Assembly: GCA_020723305.1 (NCBI GenBank) | Contig: DYJC01000017.1 | Span: 1 to 64,000 of the forward strand | Direction of reading: 5' to 3' | Source: Desulfosudis oleivorans | GTDB taxonomy: Bacteria; Desulfobacterota; Desulfobacteria; Desulfobacterales; SURF-7 | Length of the DNA stretch: 64,000 bases | Part shown: one piece after another, positions 1-8,712 of the stretch | Layout of the letters: each line of letters begins with the position of its first letter | Position numbering within the stretch: position 1 is the stretch's first letter | Translations under genes and position numbers: made by a program | Notes under the pieces: generated by a model | Databases searched by the model: none | What the model was told of the DNA's origin: nothing | What the model saw: only the letters and a program-made list of their open reading frames with translations

Positions 1-11
1 GATTGACATGT

Positions 12-1706
12 TCATTCCGGAAGGGTTACTGCATTTTTAGGACGGCCATGACATCCATTGTCTGTGTCAAAAACTTTAGACAACGGAACCTTCTTCGCAG
101 TATTCCAAACAAACTTCAAGTGGTCTTCCATTAACAGATATGGACTTCTTTCAAAAGAGAGGTTAATCAATCCTTTTAGCGGATGATCATTTAATGACCT
201 GAACTCCATTAGAGGCATATCTCGACTTAGAATTTCTCGATTCACCATGGTATTTCCGTATTGATACTGTTCTACCAAAATTGTCTCGTCAATCCGAAGA
301 ACAAAAGCAACTGGTGCTGAATTATACTTGCGGACTTCAATAGGGGGACTCCAGTCCTTAGGCTTTACTCTGATAAAGTCTGCTATTACCTTTTTAATGG
401 CTGCTATAGTCTTTTCTGTGTCACTGAAAAGACGCGACATTTTGTGCATCTCTTTTGTGTATTCACCAAGTGGTATGCTGTCATGTGTTAGAAGGTATTC
501 TCTGTATGACCGAAAGCGGGCTTGGTCGGACTCGTAGGCATGATCTAACAGCAAAACCTTTATTTTTACCTTATCATCATCTATCAATTTTCTTATTGGG
601 TGATCAGGTGCGATAATCTTATCTAACTGAAAAAAGGAATTAAGCGTAATTCCTTGAATGTCGACACATTTTTTTGCATTGCGCAAGAGGTGGATAATGC
701 GTTTCCAGGCTTTATCAGGATCTATATAAACGTTTACAGCACCACAACGGTTCATTCTTGTATCAAAACCTACCACGTGGTTTTTTAGAAAATCCTTAAC
801 TGGAATGGATGCCCACTGCCAAACCCAATCGAAATGTTTGAGCATTTCAGCATGCATATCGTAGACCTTAGTTTCTGCAGATTGAGAAATACGGCGATAT
901 CGAAGAATAGGTATAGGAGTTGCGTCATAACGTCGATGCCAGAAATGGTAAGGTTGAACATAGCAAGCATTGTCAGTACGAAGCAGAAATGATTGCGGGG
1001 CGACCCGGTACATTCTGCACTCGAAATTAACCGACGGATTGCTCTCAGCACACTTCATTAAATCATACATTTTGTGTGCCGCCATAGTGACATGGTCATA
1101 CAATCGGTCTGGCGGAGCGTCTCCGTCGACATGCTCGGCCATTGATCGGAGTTCCGCACCAATGCACTCTGGATCAATTATAAGTATTTTAATGTCTATC
1201 ACCTCATTATTCTTCCGAGGGATTTTGATATAATCCTCTATGGCCAGCCAAGCTTTATGTAATGGCTTGTTTCTAGGGCCACGTACAAAATCATTCAACG
1301 AGATGCCTATGAACCTAATATGTCTTACATCAGAGGCTATTAGATCATTGCACATGTCATCCTCAGCACTAGCTCGATCAGCGTAGAGATGGACGATGCC
1401 AGCTTGATTCATGGCTTCAAGCGATTGTGATGCATTCGTGAGGCCTTCGATACGGCTATCAACGCGCTCAGCCATGCGATCAAGTTCCTCTTGTACATCT
1501 GAGAATAGCCATATGCGATCAAGTAGGTGTACAACCGCGATAACTGCAAGGGTTGTTACAGCATGTTCGACGATAGTCGCCCATTCTCCCAAAAGTTCCC
1601 GGAATCTGAGAGCAAGGATGAAAACTACCAATCCAGAAATAAAAAAAATGACAGCTCGAATTAGGCGAGGCTGTTTTTTACCCAGTCCAGTGTGAAGACT
1701 AGTCAT
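12..1706 (-). CDS. Membrane-anchored protein with two degenerate PLD-like modules
   Basis: No known function is recognised. The 564-residue protein begins with two hydrophobic segments (about residues 16-35 and 47-67) and then a charged linker. Two modules of the same design follow (about 105-275 and 330-510). Each has an I-G-I-S-L-N-D-F or I-Q-G-I-T-L-N-S-F strand, then a K-I-L-I-I-D-P or K-V-L-L-L-D-H strand, and ends in a strand with an LR-x-D pair followed by a Q-Y/Q-P-Y-aromatic motif (FLLRTDNACYVQPYHF; VLRIDETILVEQYQYG). This order resembles phospholipase-D-superfamily half-domains, but no HKD catalytic motif is seen, so a sensing or binding role is more likely (inference). The start is supported by AAGGGGATGTC just before ATG. 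It is the second gene of a putative integron-like cassette block, directly after an attC-like site. Confidence 0.7.
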   Translation of the reverse strand: MTSLHTGLGKKQPRLIRAVIFFISGLVVFILALRFRELLGEWATIVEHAVTTLAVIAVVHLLDRIWLFSDVQEELDRMAERVDSRIEGLTNASQSLEAMNQAGIVHLYADRASAEDDMCNDLIASDVRHIRFIGISLNDFVRGPRNKPLHKAWLAIEDYIKIPRKNNEVIDIKILIIDPECIGAELRSMAEHVDGDAPPDRLYDHVTMAAHKMYDLMKCAESNPSVNFECRMYRVAPQSFLLRTDNACYVQPYHFWHRRYDATPIPILRYRRISQSAETKVYDMHAEMLKHFDWVWQWASIPVKDFLKNHVVGFDTRMNRCGAVNVYIDPDKAWKRIIHLLRNAKKCVDIQGITLNSFFQLDKIIAPDHPIRKLIDDDKVKIKVLLLDHAYESDQARFRSYREYLLTHDSIPLGEYTKEMHKMSRLFSDTEKTIAAIKKVIADFIRVKPKDWSPPIEVRKYNSAPVAFVLRIDETILVEQYQYGNTMVNREILSRDMPLMEFRSLNDHPLKGLINLSFERSPYLLMEDHLKFVWNTAKKVPLSKVFDTDNGCHGRPKNAVTLPE

Positions 1707-1734
1707 GACATCCCCTTTAATTGTTTAAGATACA

Positions 1735-1806
1735 GCCCAACACAACACTCACCTGCCCCGATGGCCTCAAGCGTCCCTTCGGATCAGGTGGAGCAACTGG
1801 TTAAAA
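1735..1806 (-). mobile_element. Putative integron attC site between two cassette genes
   Basis: Read on the minus strand, this 72-bp stretch starts with an AAC-ending inverse core (TTTTAAC) 12 bp after the upstream gene's stop and ends with the core GTTGGGC, a perfect GTTRRRY. The flanking arms pair imperfectly (CTCCACCTG against CAGGTGAG) with an unpaired extra C on one side, as attC folds require. The next gene starts 28 bp further on. Length matches the two sites near 30 kb (73 bp each). No integrase gene is in the window. Confidence 0.55.
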
Positions 1807-1817
1807 TTTCGTGATTC

Positions 1818-2711
1818 TCAGAATAAAAGTTTCTGTTCCGGCACCGACAATGGTAGAATATTAAGAATTTCTACAATTTCATAATGAGATTGGATAACTT
1901 CATTATTAAAGCCATATGAAACCTCCTCTCTCACTATTGCACGAACTGAATCACCCGGTAATACTTGGACATCTCTTTTGTGGAACGAACTCAACCATTT
2001 TTCATCTAAAATTTTCGCCTCAATAGATTTGCCCTGATATTTAAAGGCCCACATTGAAAATCCAAGATAGTCAGGTTTTTTTACCTTGAATATTTTCTCA
2101 CCTGTACTAACTATTTTTTCACGCGTTAGATACTCTTGTATTATTTCAGCAGAAATTTTCATTTCCTTATTGAATTTTGAAATTCCTTCTTTGCTTTCAA
2201 ATGTTGCATAGTCATCTGCTTCGAGTATCGCAAGAGAATTGCGCACAGAGTTAATATCAATTAATAGCGATTCAGTGTCTGGTTCAACATAGGCCGGAAT
2301 TTGTTTAATATCTGTTTTTTCAGCAAGTTGTTTTATATCGTTTTGGAGTTGTTTGATCTCTGTTTTATTGGTTATTTCATTTTTATTTGAACACCAATCG
2401 ATGACCATATGTTTTGCTTTTACTAAAAAATGTCCAATTAATGGTCTGAATTCAGCCTGCTTTAAGGCCTCGTCCGGAAGATCTTCAACGATGTTTCTTA
2501 ACTTGGCCTTTAATGAACCCGTCTGTATATCATGCAAAACGACGGTAGTTTTTACGTTCGAGGAAATAGAATATGAAAGGTGTTTATCTAACGATTGAAC
2601 AGCCTCGATAAGACCAGTCATGCTCTTAAAAACTCGGGAAGGGTCGCCAAAGTCTTTTTTGAATCCAACAACAAGCTCAAAAACTCCATAATCTTGTTTT
2701 TCGTTTGTCAT
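1818..2711 (-). CDS. Hypothetical protein, 297 aa
   Basis: Not recognised. The protein is soluble, acidic and lysine-rich, with no signal peptide or membrane segment. A central helical stretch (about residues 110-150, rich in NKTEIKQLQ-type repeats) could be coiled coil. The C-terminal third (about 205-285) looks like a beta-rich domain, with a K-Y-Q-G-K-S-I-E-A-K-I pattern and a V-L-P-G-D-S-V-R-A-I-V pattern typical of a small barrel. It ends 12 bp before an attC-like site and is preceded by a TATCAGG-rich leader that resembles the one before the HNH gene near 31.6 kb. It is probably the first gene of a mobile cassette block. Confidence 0.7.
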   Translation of the reverse strand: MTNEKQDYGVFELVVGFKKDFGDPSRVFKSMTGLIEAVQSLDKHLSYSISSNVKTTVVLHDIQTGSLKAKLRNIVEDLPDEALKQAEFRPLIGHFLVKAKHMVIDWCSNKNEITNKTEIKQLQNDIKQLAEKTDIKQIPAYVEPDTESLLIDINSVRNSLAILEADDYATFESKEGISKFNKEMKISAEIIQEYLTREKIVSTGEKIFKVKKPDYLGFSMWAFKYQGKSIEAKILDEKWLSSFHKRDVQVLPGDSVRAIVREEVSYGFNNEVIQSHYEIVEILNILPLSVPEQKLLF

Positions 2712-2835
2712 GAGGATTCCATCTCGATAACATTGATTATCAAATCACATTTATCCTGATATTGAATATCAGGGTAAATGTTTATTCTTTCCCCCGCCTT
2801 TATACTACCTGATCCTTTATATTTTCATGATATCC
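2712..2835 (-). repeat. TATCAGG-rich leader upstream of cassette block 1
   Basis: The stretch holds the palindrome ATCCTGATATT-g-AATATCAGGGT (2753-2775) and a further ATCAGGT copy (around 2809-2815, minus strand). It aligns with the leader at 31608-31745: both have GGAATCCT just before the ATG, a TCGAGA a few bases upstream, then paired CCTGATATT/TATCAGG elements and an AAAATATnnnGG(T)ATCAGGT-like end. Function unknown; it could be an attI-like boundary, a promoter region or a recombinase-binding site. Confidence 0.45.
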
Positions 2836-3162
2836 CACCGGGTCTGTTTCTTGATACCAAAACGATCCCTATTGGTAATATCGTGTAAAATCTCCTGATG
2901 CTATAAGACATCTCTTTCATTAAGATTGATAAATGTCAATCAAAATTGATAAGTTAATCCAGAGAGGCTTTTGTTGCATGGTTTGAATGGATGAAGTTGA
3001 TGGTTTGCGATATTTTGGGGTTGTTGGTCAGTGGAAAGATGCGCTTTTCGGTTGATGTTTTTTAATTTGTGGGATGGGGGTGGGAGTTACAACACCCCCC
3101 TGGCCCCCCTCGAGGGGGGATTAGTATGAAACTTCGATGGGTTAAATAGAATCTTTTGAAAA
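2836..3162. other. Intergenic region without a gene
   Basis: No convincing ORF is present. The stretch is AT-rich on its left side and carries one copy of the C-rich palindromic repeat (3093-3122) just before the convergent end of the hydrolase operon. Confidence 0.6.
3093..3122. repeat. C-rich palindromic intergenic repeat, copy 1
   Basis: ACACCCCCC, a TGG linker, then the palindrome CCCCCCTCGAGGGGGG followed by ATT. The same module recurs at about 11556-11582, 11632-11661, 16462-16524 and 32136-32166. Confidence 0.75.
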
Positions 3163-4236
3163 TCATTCAACCTTTTTTTTCAGGATCCGTGAAAGCAAAA
3201 AGAGGAATATCAGGATTCCGGCAGCAATGGCAAACCAAATTCCTTTTCCGGAGTCTGTGGTTTTCTCCTGATTCCCGGATATCCATTTGTGCATGTCCTG
3301 TGCGACCTGATCCGGAATTTCGAGTTGCGGCACATGGCCGGTGTTTTCGTATAAAATCGTGTGGATGTTTGGAACATCCTGCTTCCATCGGGTTACATGG
3401 GAAACCGGAATCCAGGTGTCTTTTTTGCCCCAGAGCAGGAGTGTCGGCGTCTGTATTTTGGCGATGGATTGGCTGAACATGGGATCCTGATTCAGTTTTT
3501 TCAGGGAATCCATGATCTGGATAAGTGCGTCCCGGTTGCCGGGGCGGAGATTGAGTTCGTAAAATCGATCCACGAGCTTGTCGGTAACTTTGGATGGATC
3601 TCCAAAGACCTGACGGAGGCTCATCTGAAAAATCCATCGGGGCGTGATAAATCGTGCGATATGCCGGATGCCGGGTGTTTCAGCAAGATTGAGCGGCCAG
3701 GGGACGACTTCCATGGGATATCCGGCCGGATCGATCAGGATCAGTTGGCTTACCTTTTCGGGGTATTGGACGGCAAAATTCCAGGCAATGGCGCCTCCTA
3801 AAGAGTTTCCGGTAAGGATGCATTTTTCAATCTTTAATTCGTTGAGAAACGCATGCAGAAAACCGGTAAACATCTCTTTTGAGTATCCCCCTTCCCTGAC
3901 CGGGCCGGTCAGCCCGAATCCGGGGATGTCCATCCGCACGATCCGGTAATGCGGGGTCATTTTTTTGGCCCATTCATCCCAGGTATGCAGGGAATCGACC
4001 GTGCCGTGCAGGGCAACGATAACGGGTCCTTTTCCCTGGTCCAGATAGTGGACAGGCGTTCCGTTGATCGAAACATACCGGGATTCCGGAGTTTCATATT
4101 TCTGCTGTAATATCAGTAATGGAATTTCCTGTATTCCCAGTTTATCCCAACTGGATATGGTTGTGATGAAAACCAGGGTAATGATGCATAACAACACTAG
4201 CCATTTTGTTTTTATATTTTTCATTGCAGATCTCAT
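3163..4236 (-). CDS. Membrane-anchored alpha/beta hydrolase
   Basis: Alpha/beta-hydrolase fold enzyme, probably an esterase or lipase-like hydrolase. A hydrophobic N-terminal segment just after MKNIKTK acts as signal anchor, and a second hydrophobic segment followed by RILKKK lies at the extreme C-terminus. The catalytic triad is visible: nucleophile Ser in GNSLGG, Asp in WGKKDTW and His in NTGHVPQ. The oxyanion region is the typical ALHGTVDS. The start at 4236 is chosen because its ATG overlaps the stop of the C69 peptidase gene as ATGA, implying translational coupling; the longer reading would run about 100 bp into that gene. It is the last gene of a four-gene operon. The substrate is not predictable. 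Confidence 0.88.
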   Translation of the reverse strand: MRSAMKNIKTKWLVLLCIITLVFITTISSWDKLGIQEIPLLILQQKYETPESRYVSINGTPVHYLDQGKGPVIVALHGTVDSLHTWDEWAKKMTPHYRIVRMDIPGFGLTGPVREGGYSKEMFTGFLHAFLNELKIEKCILTGNSLGGAIAWNFAVQYPEKVSQLILIDPAGYPMEVVPWPLNLAETPGIRHIARFITPRWIFQMSLRQVFGDPSKVTDKLVDRFYELNLRPGNRDALIQIMDSLKKLNQDPMFSQSIAKIQTPTLLLWGKKDTWIPVSHVTRWKQDVPNIHTILYENTGHVPQLEIPDQVAQDMHKWISGNQEKTTDSGKGIWFAIAAGILIFLFLLSRILKKKVE

Positions 4237-5564
4237 GGCATCGGGAACTGCGCCTGCCGGCTGTGTTTTTTCCATGCGGCGGAATATAGCCATCCGCTTT
4301 TTCTTGTCACATCCTGCTTTTGAAGCTGCATGATCCATTTTTTTTCGCTTTCAGCCGAACGGCGATAACAATCCGCGACAAACTGTTTCCGGGAACCCTT
4401 ATCTTTTTCCGTTTCCGGTATGGCGTTCGTGAAAAAATCGTTTTCCAGGCTATCCCGTTCTTTGCTGTAGTTGGAGAGCATGGGTTGAAAATCATTCAGC
4501 AGCGCCCTATGGAGAAGTTCGTGATTCCAGAACAGGACTTCCGCATCAAAATACCGGGTAGGCACCTTGTATTCCAAAGGGAATTCCGTGTCCACCCAGA
4601 TGGGTTTGAAGATGCTGGTGCATGGAGCTGCCGTTCCCGTGACAAAATGCACAGCGTTCTCTTTTGTCAGACGGGAAATCATGGAGCCGGTGGTCTGGCT
4701 GATTCGGATAGGTCCAAAACCTGCGTGGTTGCAGATATGGGATCGAGCCAGCTCCCTGTCCGGTCTCCATTCCGGGCCGGAATCCCCGTGATCGCGCAAA
4801 ATTTCTGCAATGTCTTCAATCGTGATCCGGTTTAACCTGGAACCGAGCAGATGAAGCGCACGGTGCTGACGGTATCTGCTGAAGCTGAACCCGGTAAACA
4901 GGATATCGGAATAACACCTTGCAAAGGAAAAATTTGATTCGGATTTGCACCATTTTTGTTGAACTGCATAGGAAACCAGATCTTTGGATGCGATATCCCA
5001 TTTGTCATGGATGGTCAGCCGGTTTGAAATCGCATAGATACCGGTAATTTTTTTTGCAGCCCAGTGTCTGTCCGCTGTTTCAAGCAGCCAGACCTCTTCC
5101 GGGTCTGCCAGAATAAAACTGTTGTGATAGAACATTTTATTCTGATACCCGCAATTGCCGCCCTGCCCGTGGGTTTCAATGAGTTCCGTGATCAAGGTGA
5201 CTGCCTGCCCGGCGGTTTCACATCTTTCCAGTGCCAGACGGATCAGATCCATGCCGGTAAGGCCGGATGTCTTGTTGCAGGGTATTCGGGTGAAAACCGC
5301 TTCATTTCCAATGGTAAGTCCAAATTCATTGGCCCCCATCTCGGCGCCCCACATCCAGAAGGGCCTGGACAGCAGCACGGCATGGGTTTTCCTTGCCTGG
5401 GGGATGGATAGATACGTGCACTGAACCTGGCTGCCTGCCGGGTATTCCATGGCAGGCATTTGGCAGATATATTGCGCTTCGTTGGGTTCCCGGTCTGAAT
5501 TTTTTCCAAACAGCGTTATCCCGTCTTTTGTGACGCTTTTGGTTGCAACAATGGTATCACACAT
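4233..5564 (-). CDS. C69 family peptidase / secernin-like Ntn hydrolase
   Basis: N-terminal-nucleophile hydrolase of peptidase family C69 (dipeptidase A / secernin group), 443 residues. It starts MCDTIVA; removal of Met would expose Cys2 as the nucleophile, which fixes the start at 5564 rather than 16 codons upstream. A GGGGGGAACC ribosome-binding stretch lies directly before the ATG. Also typical are GKNSDREPNEAQ (about residues 20-31), the MGANEFGLTIGNEAV segment and GNCGYQN. The family usually cleaves dipeptides or amide bonds and acts in the cytosol. The gene follows the kinase-like gene by 13 bp and overlaps the hydrolase by 4 bp. The specificity is unknown. Confidence 0.88.
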   Translation of the reverse strand: MCDTIVATKSVTKDGITLFGKNSDREPNEAQYICQMPAMEYPAGSQVQCTYLSIPQARKTHAVLLSRPFWMWGAEMGANEFGLTIGNEAVFTRIPCNKTSGLTGMDLIRLALERCETAGQAVTLITELIETHGQGGNCGYQNKMFYHNSFILADPEEVWLLETADRHWAAKKITGIYAISNRLTIHDKWDIASKDLVSYAVQQKWCKSESNFSFARCYSDILFTGFSFSRYRQHRALHLLGSRLNRITIEDIAEILRDHGDSGPEWRPDRELARSHICNHAGFGPIRISQTTGSMISRLTKENAVHFVTGTAAPCTSIFKPIWVDTEFPLEYKVPTRYFDAEVLFWNHELLHRALLNDFQPMLSNYSKERDSLENDFFTNAIPETEKDKGSRKQFVADCYRRSAESEKKWIMQLQKQDVTRKSGWLYSAAWKKHSRQAQFPMP

Positions 5565-5577
5565 GGTTCCCCCCTTT

Positions 5578-6501
5578 TTATCTTTTGATCTTTCCGGGCA
5601 GGATAAACTCATATCGTTTCCGGAGGAGCCTGGTGGTCAGAAAACGATCCACTTTCCGGAAGGCCAGAAAAAGTGTCCAGATCATCTTGTCTTCCCTGTA
5701 ATATCCGTCCACCTCTTTTTGGGTAAGAGGCTGATCATTTTTAGATAAAAAGCGGTTCACCAGACCAATGGCCGGTTCGACCAGGTCGGGTTTCTGCTCT
5801 TTATAAAGGTTGGCCACCAGGTCGGTGTATACCAGTCTGGGGTGATAATACCGCGTCATGACATCTTTTAAAAAAAACATCCGGATGATCCATCTCAGGA
5901 AAGAGGGAGCGCTTTGCAGCAACAGTTCAGGGTTTTGCTGCTCGATACCGGCCTTTTGATACAACGGCGTGCTGGTATCAATATACAGCAGTCTGCTGTT
6001 TTGTTCCGGCGGAAGATAGATCCAGTTGGAGAGCTGACCGTCAATGGCCAGTTCGATTTTTTGGTTATTCTGCTGGTTGTACGTCCATACCTTATGGGTA
6101 TCTGTCAGAATCCGTTCTATCAGGGAAAGACTGGAGGATTCGCTGGAAACCTGAACCTGATAGTTGCAGAGCCGGTCTCCTGTGAATTTTTCCTGAATAA
6201 TGTAAAGCGCGGTGGGTCTTCCCTGGATGGAAACGATGCGGGTATCATGTTTTGGCAGGCACAACCCTGCCTGGACCAGCAGTTCGCTGTATTCATGATA
6301 CATTTTTTCGTAGGCTGCGGCTGAGGCCTGGTCCTGAAACAATGGCAGCCGTTTGTATACGCAGGTTTCATTTCCGTTGATCTGGAAAATAGCCGATATC
6401 TCGCCGTACCCGACAATGGTCGCCGGGATGGCTGATTTTTCGATATGCTGAGGGTCCAGGCCGGACTCAAATTCGTATAAGAGCGAATCATCTATTTTCA
6501 T
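5578..6501 (-). CDS. Kinase-like (APH-fold) hypothetical protein
   Basis: The family is not recognised by name, but the sequence has the spacing of an aminoglycoside-phosphotransferase-like kinase. It shows a GYGEISAIF nucleotide-loop-like stretch (about residues 31-39), a candidate ATP-binding Lys in CVYKRLP (about 50), a hinge IIQEKFTG, a catalytic-loop-like IDGQLSNW with Asp154 and Asn159, and a metal-site-like YIDTSTP with Asp175. Small-molecule phosphorylation is therefore plausible (inference). The ATG at 6501 is preferred over the upstream TTG because AGGGGA lies six bases before it. It sits between a class III aminotransferase and a C69 peptidase with gaps of 32 and 13 bp, so it is surely co-transcribed with them. 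Confidence 0.72.
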   Translation of the reverse strand: MKIDDSLLYEFESGLDPQHIEKSAIPATIVGYGEISAIFQINGNETCVYKRLPLFQDQASAAAYEKMYHEYSELLVQAGLCLPKHDTRIVSIQGRPTALYIIQEKFTGDRLCNYQVQVSSESSSLSLIERILTDTHKVWTYNQQNNQKIELAIDGQLSNWIYLPPEQNSRLLYIDTSTPLYQKAGIEQQNPELLLQSAPSFLRWIIRMFFLKDVMTRYYHPRLVYTDLVANLYKEQKPDLVEPAIGLVNRFLSKNDQPLTQKEVDGYYREDKMIWTLFLAFRKVDRFLTTRLLRKRYEFILPGKIKR

Positions 6502-6533
6502 CAGCAATCCCCTGTTCTGAATATTCCGGAAGA

Positions 6534-7790
6534 CTACAGACCCAGAAACTTTTTCGCGTCCGCAAGGCCTTTGTCCACCCGTTCCAAAATTTCCATTGCG
6601 ATGTCCGAATCTATGGTCAGCGGCGGCAGCAACTGGCTCACGCAGGTATTGTTGTTTGCATATACGCTCAGGATACCGTTGTCAAACAAAGTTTTGGACA
6701 GGATGGGTCCGCAGTTTTCATTCTTCATTTCAATTCCCATCATCAGGCCGAGCTGACGAAGGGAAACCAGGATCTCCGGATGTTTTTCTTTCAACCGCTC
6801 AAAACCGGATCGAAAAATGTCAGACATCCGCAGGACATTGTCCAGGAATTCAGGACGGGATGTATACTCCAGAACAACCTGTGCAACCGGGCATCCAATC
6901 TCCGCGCCGCCAAAAGTGGAGACGTGGATAAAAGGATTGTCATGGAAAAAAACCTCCAGCTCTTTCCGGAAACAGGTGGCGGACATGGGATATATCCCGC
7001 CGGAAAGCCCTTTCCCGATCACCATGATATCCGGAACCACATTGAAATGTTCGATGCCCCACATGCGCCCGGTTCGTCCAAGGCCGGTCTGAACTTCATC
7101 GGCAATGAACAGGGCACCATGTTTCCGGCAAAGGTTATGTGCATATTGAAAATAATCCGGTTGGGGAATCGGAATGCCGTAGGTTGCTGGTATGGTTTCG
7201 AAAATCACGGCTGCCGTGTTTTCGTCTATGGCCGAGGACAAGGCATCTTTGTTATCAAAAGGAATTTGAATAAAGCCCGGCGGGTTGGGCCCGAATGGTT
7301 TGCGGTATTTCTCATCTCCGGTTGCCAGGGCCAGACCGGTGTGTCCATGGTATCCGCCATTTACGGATAGGATATTCACACGGTTGGTAAAACCTCTGGC
7401 CAGCTTGATGGCCAGATCAATGGCCTCTCCCCCGCCCACTCCGAAAACCGTGTATGTCAGGTCGCCCGGTGTCAGGTCCGCGAGTTTTTTACCCAATGCA
7501 GCTCGTGCTTCGCTGACCAGATGGTGATTCCCGACATCCAGTTCCTCCATGGCCAGTTTCAGCGCATTCAGGACGATTGGATGGCGGTGCCCAAGGTTGA
7601 AGACGCCTCCATTGCAGTGACAATTGATTACCCTTTTACCGGTATGCGTATCCCAGACATACGGCCCTTCTCTGCGGCCAAATACAAATTCAATTCCAAC
7701 ACTTTTAAAAAAAACCGCTTTGCCGGAAGAAACGTGATTTCGAAAGTTTGTGAAAATATCCTCTTTACTGGATTGACCGATGTGATTCAT
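6534..7790 (-). CDS. Class III PLP-dependent aminotransferase
   Basis: Aspartate-aminotransferase-family class III enzyme (acetylornithine / glutamate-1-semialdehyde / diaminobutyrate aminotransferase group), 418 residues. Visible are the GHRHP motif (about 67-71), a GGGEAIDLAIKLAR cofactor phosphate-binding segment (about 119-132), DEVQTGLGRTG (231-241; the Asp contacts the PLP ring nitrogen) and the Schiff-base Lys260 in VIGKGLSGG. A GGAGAAGAG ribosome-binding site precedes the ATG. It heads the operon with the kinase-like, C69 peptidase and hydrolase genes, which suggests a small amino-containing metabolite being built or broken down; the exact substrate cannot be told from the sequence. 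Confidence 0.9.
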   Translation of the reverse strand: MNHIGQSSKEDIFTNFRNHVSSGKAVFFKSVGIEFVFGRREGPYVWDTHTGKRVINCHCNGGVFNLGHRHPIVLNALKLAMEELDVGNHHLVSEARAALGKKLADLTPGDLTYTVFGVGGGEAIDLAIKLARGFTNRVNILSVNGGYHGHTGLALATGDEKYRKPFGPNPPGFIQIPFDNKDALSSAIDENTAAVIFETIPATYGIPIPQPDYFQYAHNLCRKHGALFIADEVQTGLGRTGRMWGIEHFNVVPDIMVIGKGLSGGIYPMSATCFRKELEVFFHDNPFIHVSTFGGAEIGCPVAQVVLEYTSRPEFLDNVLRMSDIFRSGFERLKEKHPEILVSLRQLGLMMGIEMKNENCGPILSKTLFDNGILSVYANNNTCVSQLLPPLTIDSDIAMEILERVDKGLADAKKFLGL

Positions 7791-7885
7791 CTCTCTTCTC
7801 CATAGGTTGCGGGGGTCGTGCTTTGATCAAACCGGTCTCAATCATCAACATGACAGGATTTTTCTGTTCCGCTGCCAGGTTGTTT

Positions 7886-8257
7886 TTACAGGAAAGACTG
7901 AATAAGGCTGAGCAGTTCCCTGGCCTGAAACGGTTTGTTCAGGAAAGCATCCGCACCCAATTTTCTGACCGGCAATTCATTATCCGGATCTCCGGACATC
8001 ATGATGCAGATCTTGGAGGGATACTTTTGTTTGATCTGAGATAAGAGCTGCAATCCATCCATTCCAGGCATGTTGATATCCGAAAGAATGATATTTGCAC
8101 TGCCATGGCCTTCCACATATTCCCATGCAGCCTTGCTGCTTTGGAAGGAAATCACGTTTTCATCAATGTCATGTGAAACAATCATTCTCGTCATTTCCAG
8201 AAACATATTATCATCATCAACGACTGCAATTTTTACCGGGTGGGTTGCTTTGTTCAT
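7886..8257 (-). CDS. Stand-alone CheY-like response regulator
   Basis: Receiver domain only, 123 residues and no output domain. The acidic pocket is DDD at 14-16, the phospho-acceptor is Asp60 in ILSDINMPGMDG, the switch Ser88 is in MMSGD and the conserved Lys108-Pro109 lie in LNKPF. It would signal by protein-protein contact like CheY or Spo0F. No histidine kinase lies nearby. It ends 95 bp before the aminotransferase operon on the same strand and could be co-transcribed with it. Confidence 0.9.
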   Translation of the reverse strand: MNKATHPVKIAVVDDDNMFLEMTRMIVSHDIDENVISFQSSKAAWEYVEGHGSANIILSDINMPGMDGLQLLSQIKQKYPSKICIMMSGDPDNELPVRKLGADAFLNKPFQARELLSLIQSFL

Positions 8258-8712
8258 TGCTCGTTTACCTGTCTTGCAGAGGAAAATTTTATTGGATGGT
8301 GTTTCTTTAAAAAACGCTGCAAGATTTAATGCATCCCGGTTGGGAAGTCAAGCTGAAAATCCATGGTTTTCCGATAACGAAGTGCCGGTTTATGAACATT
8401 TATTTCTTTTCATTTCTTATTGGAATGATAAAAAAAATTGTCCGTGAAAACCTATAGGTTCCATTTGACATAAATAAAAATATATCGTAAATAAAAAATA
8501 TTATATCAATATGTTATAAAGTTATGAACATCTTATTAACAATTTATCAACATTATCATGAACCGCTCTATTTCTCCAAATTGCTTTGATTTTCATAAAA
8601 TTTATATTTTTTTTCGACCCTGGTTGATATAGTGCTGTCATGTTTTTTATTGTATGGGATAACTACCGGAACGATTGAAGTTTTTAAACGACCCCTTTGA
8701 GAATGATGAACC
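8258..8712. promoter_or_regulatory. AT-rich divergent intergenic region with candidate promoters
   Basis: No gene is visible. The region separates the minus-strand receiver gene from the plus-strand class IV aminotransferase. TTGACA at 8465-8470 is followed after 17 bp by TAAATA, and TTGATA at 8624-8629 is followed after 18 bp by TATTGT; both are sigma70-like candidates for the rightward gene. The stretch from 8450 to 8660 is strikingly AT-rich. Confidence 0.4.
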
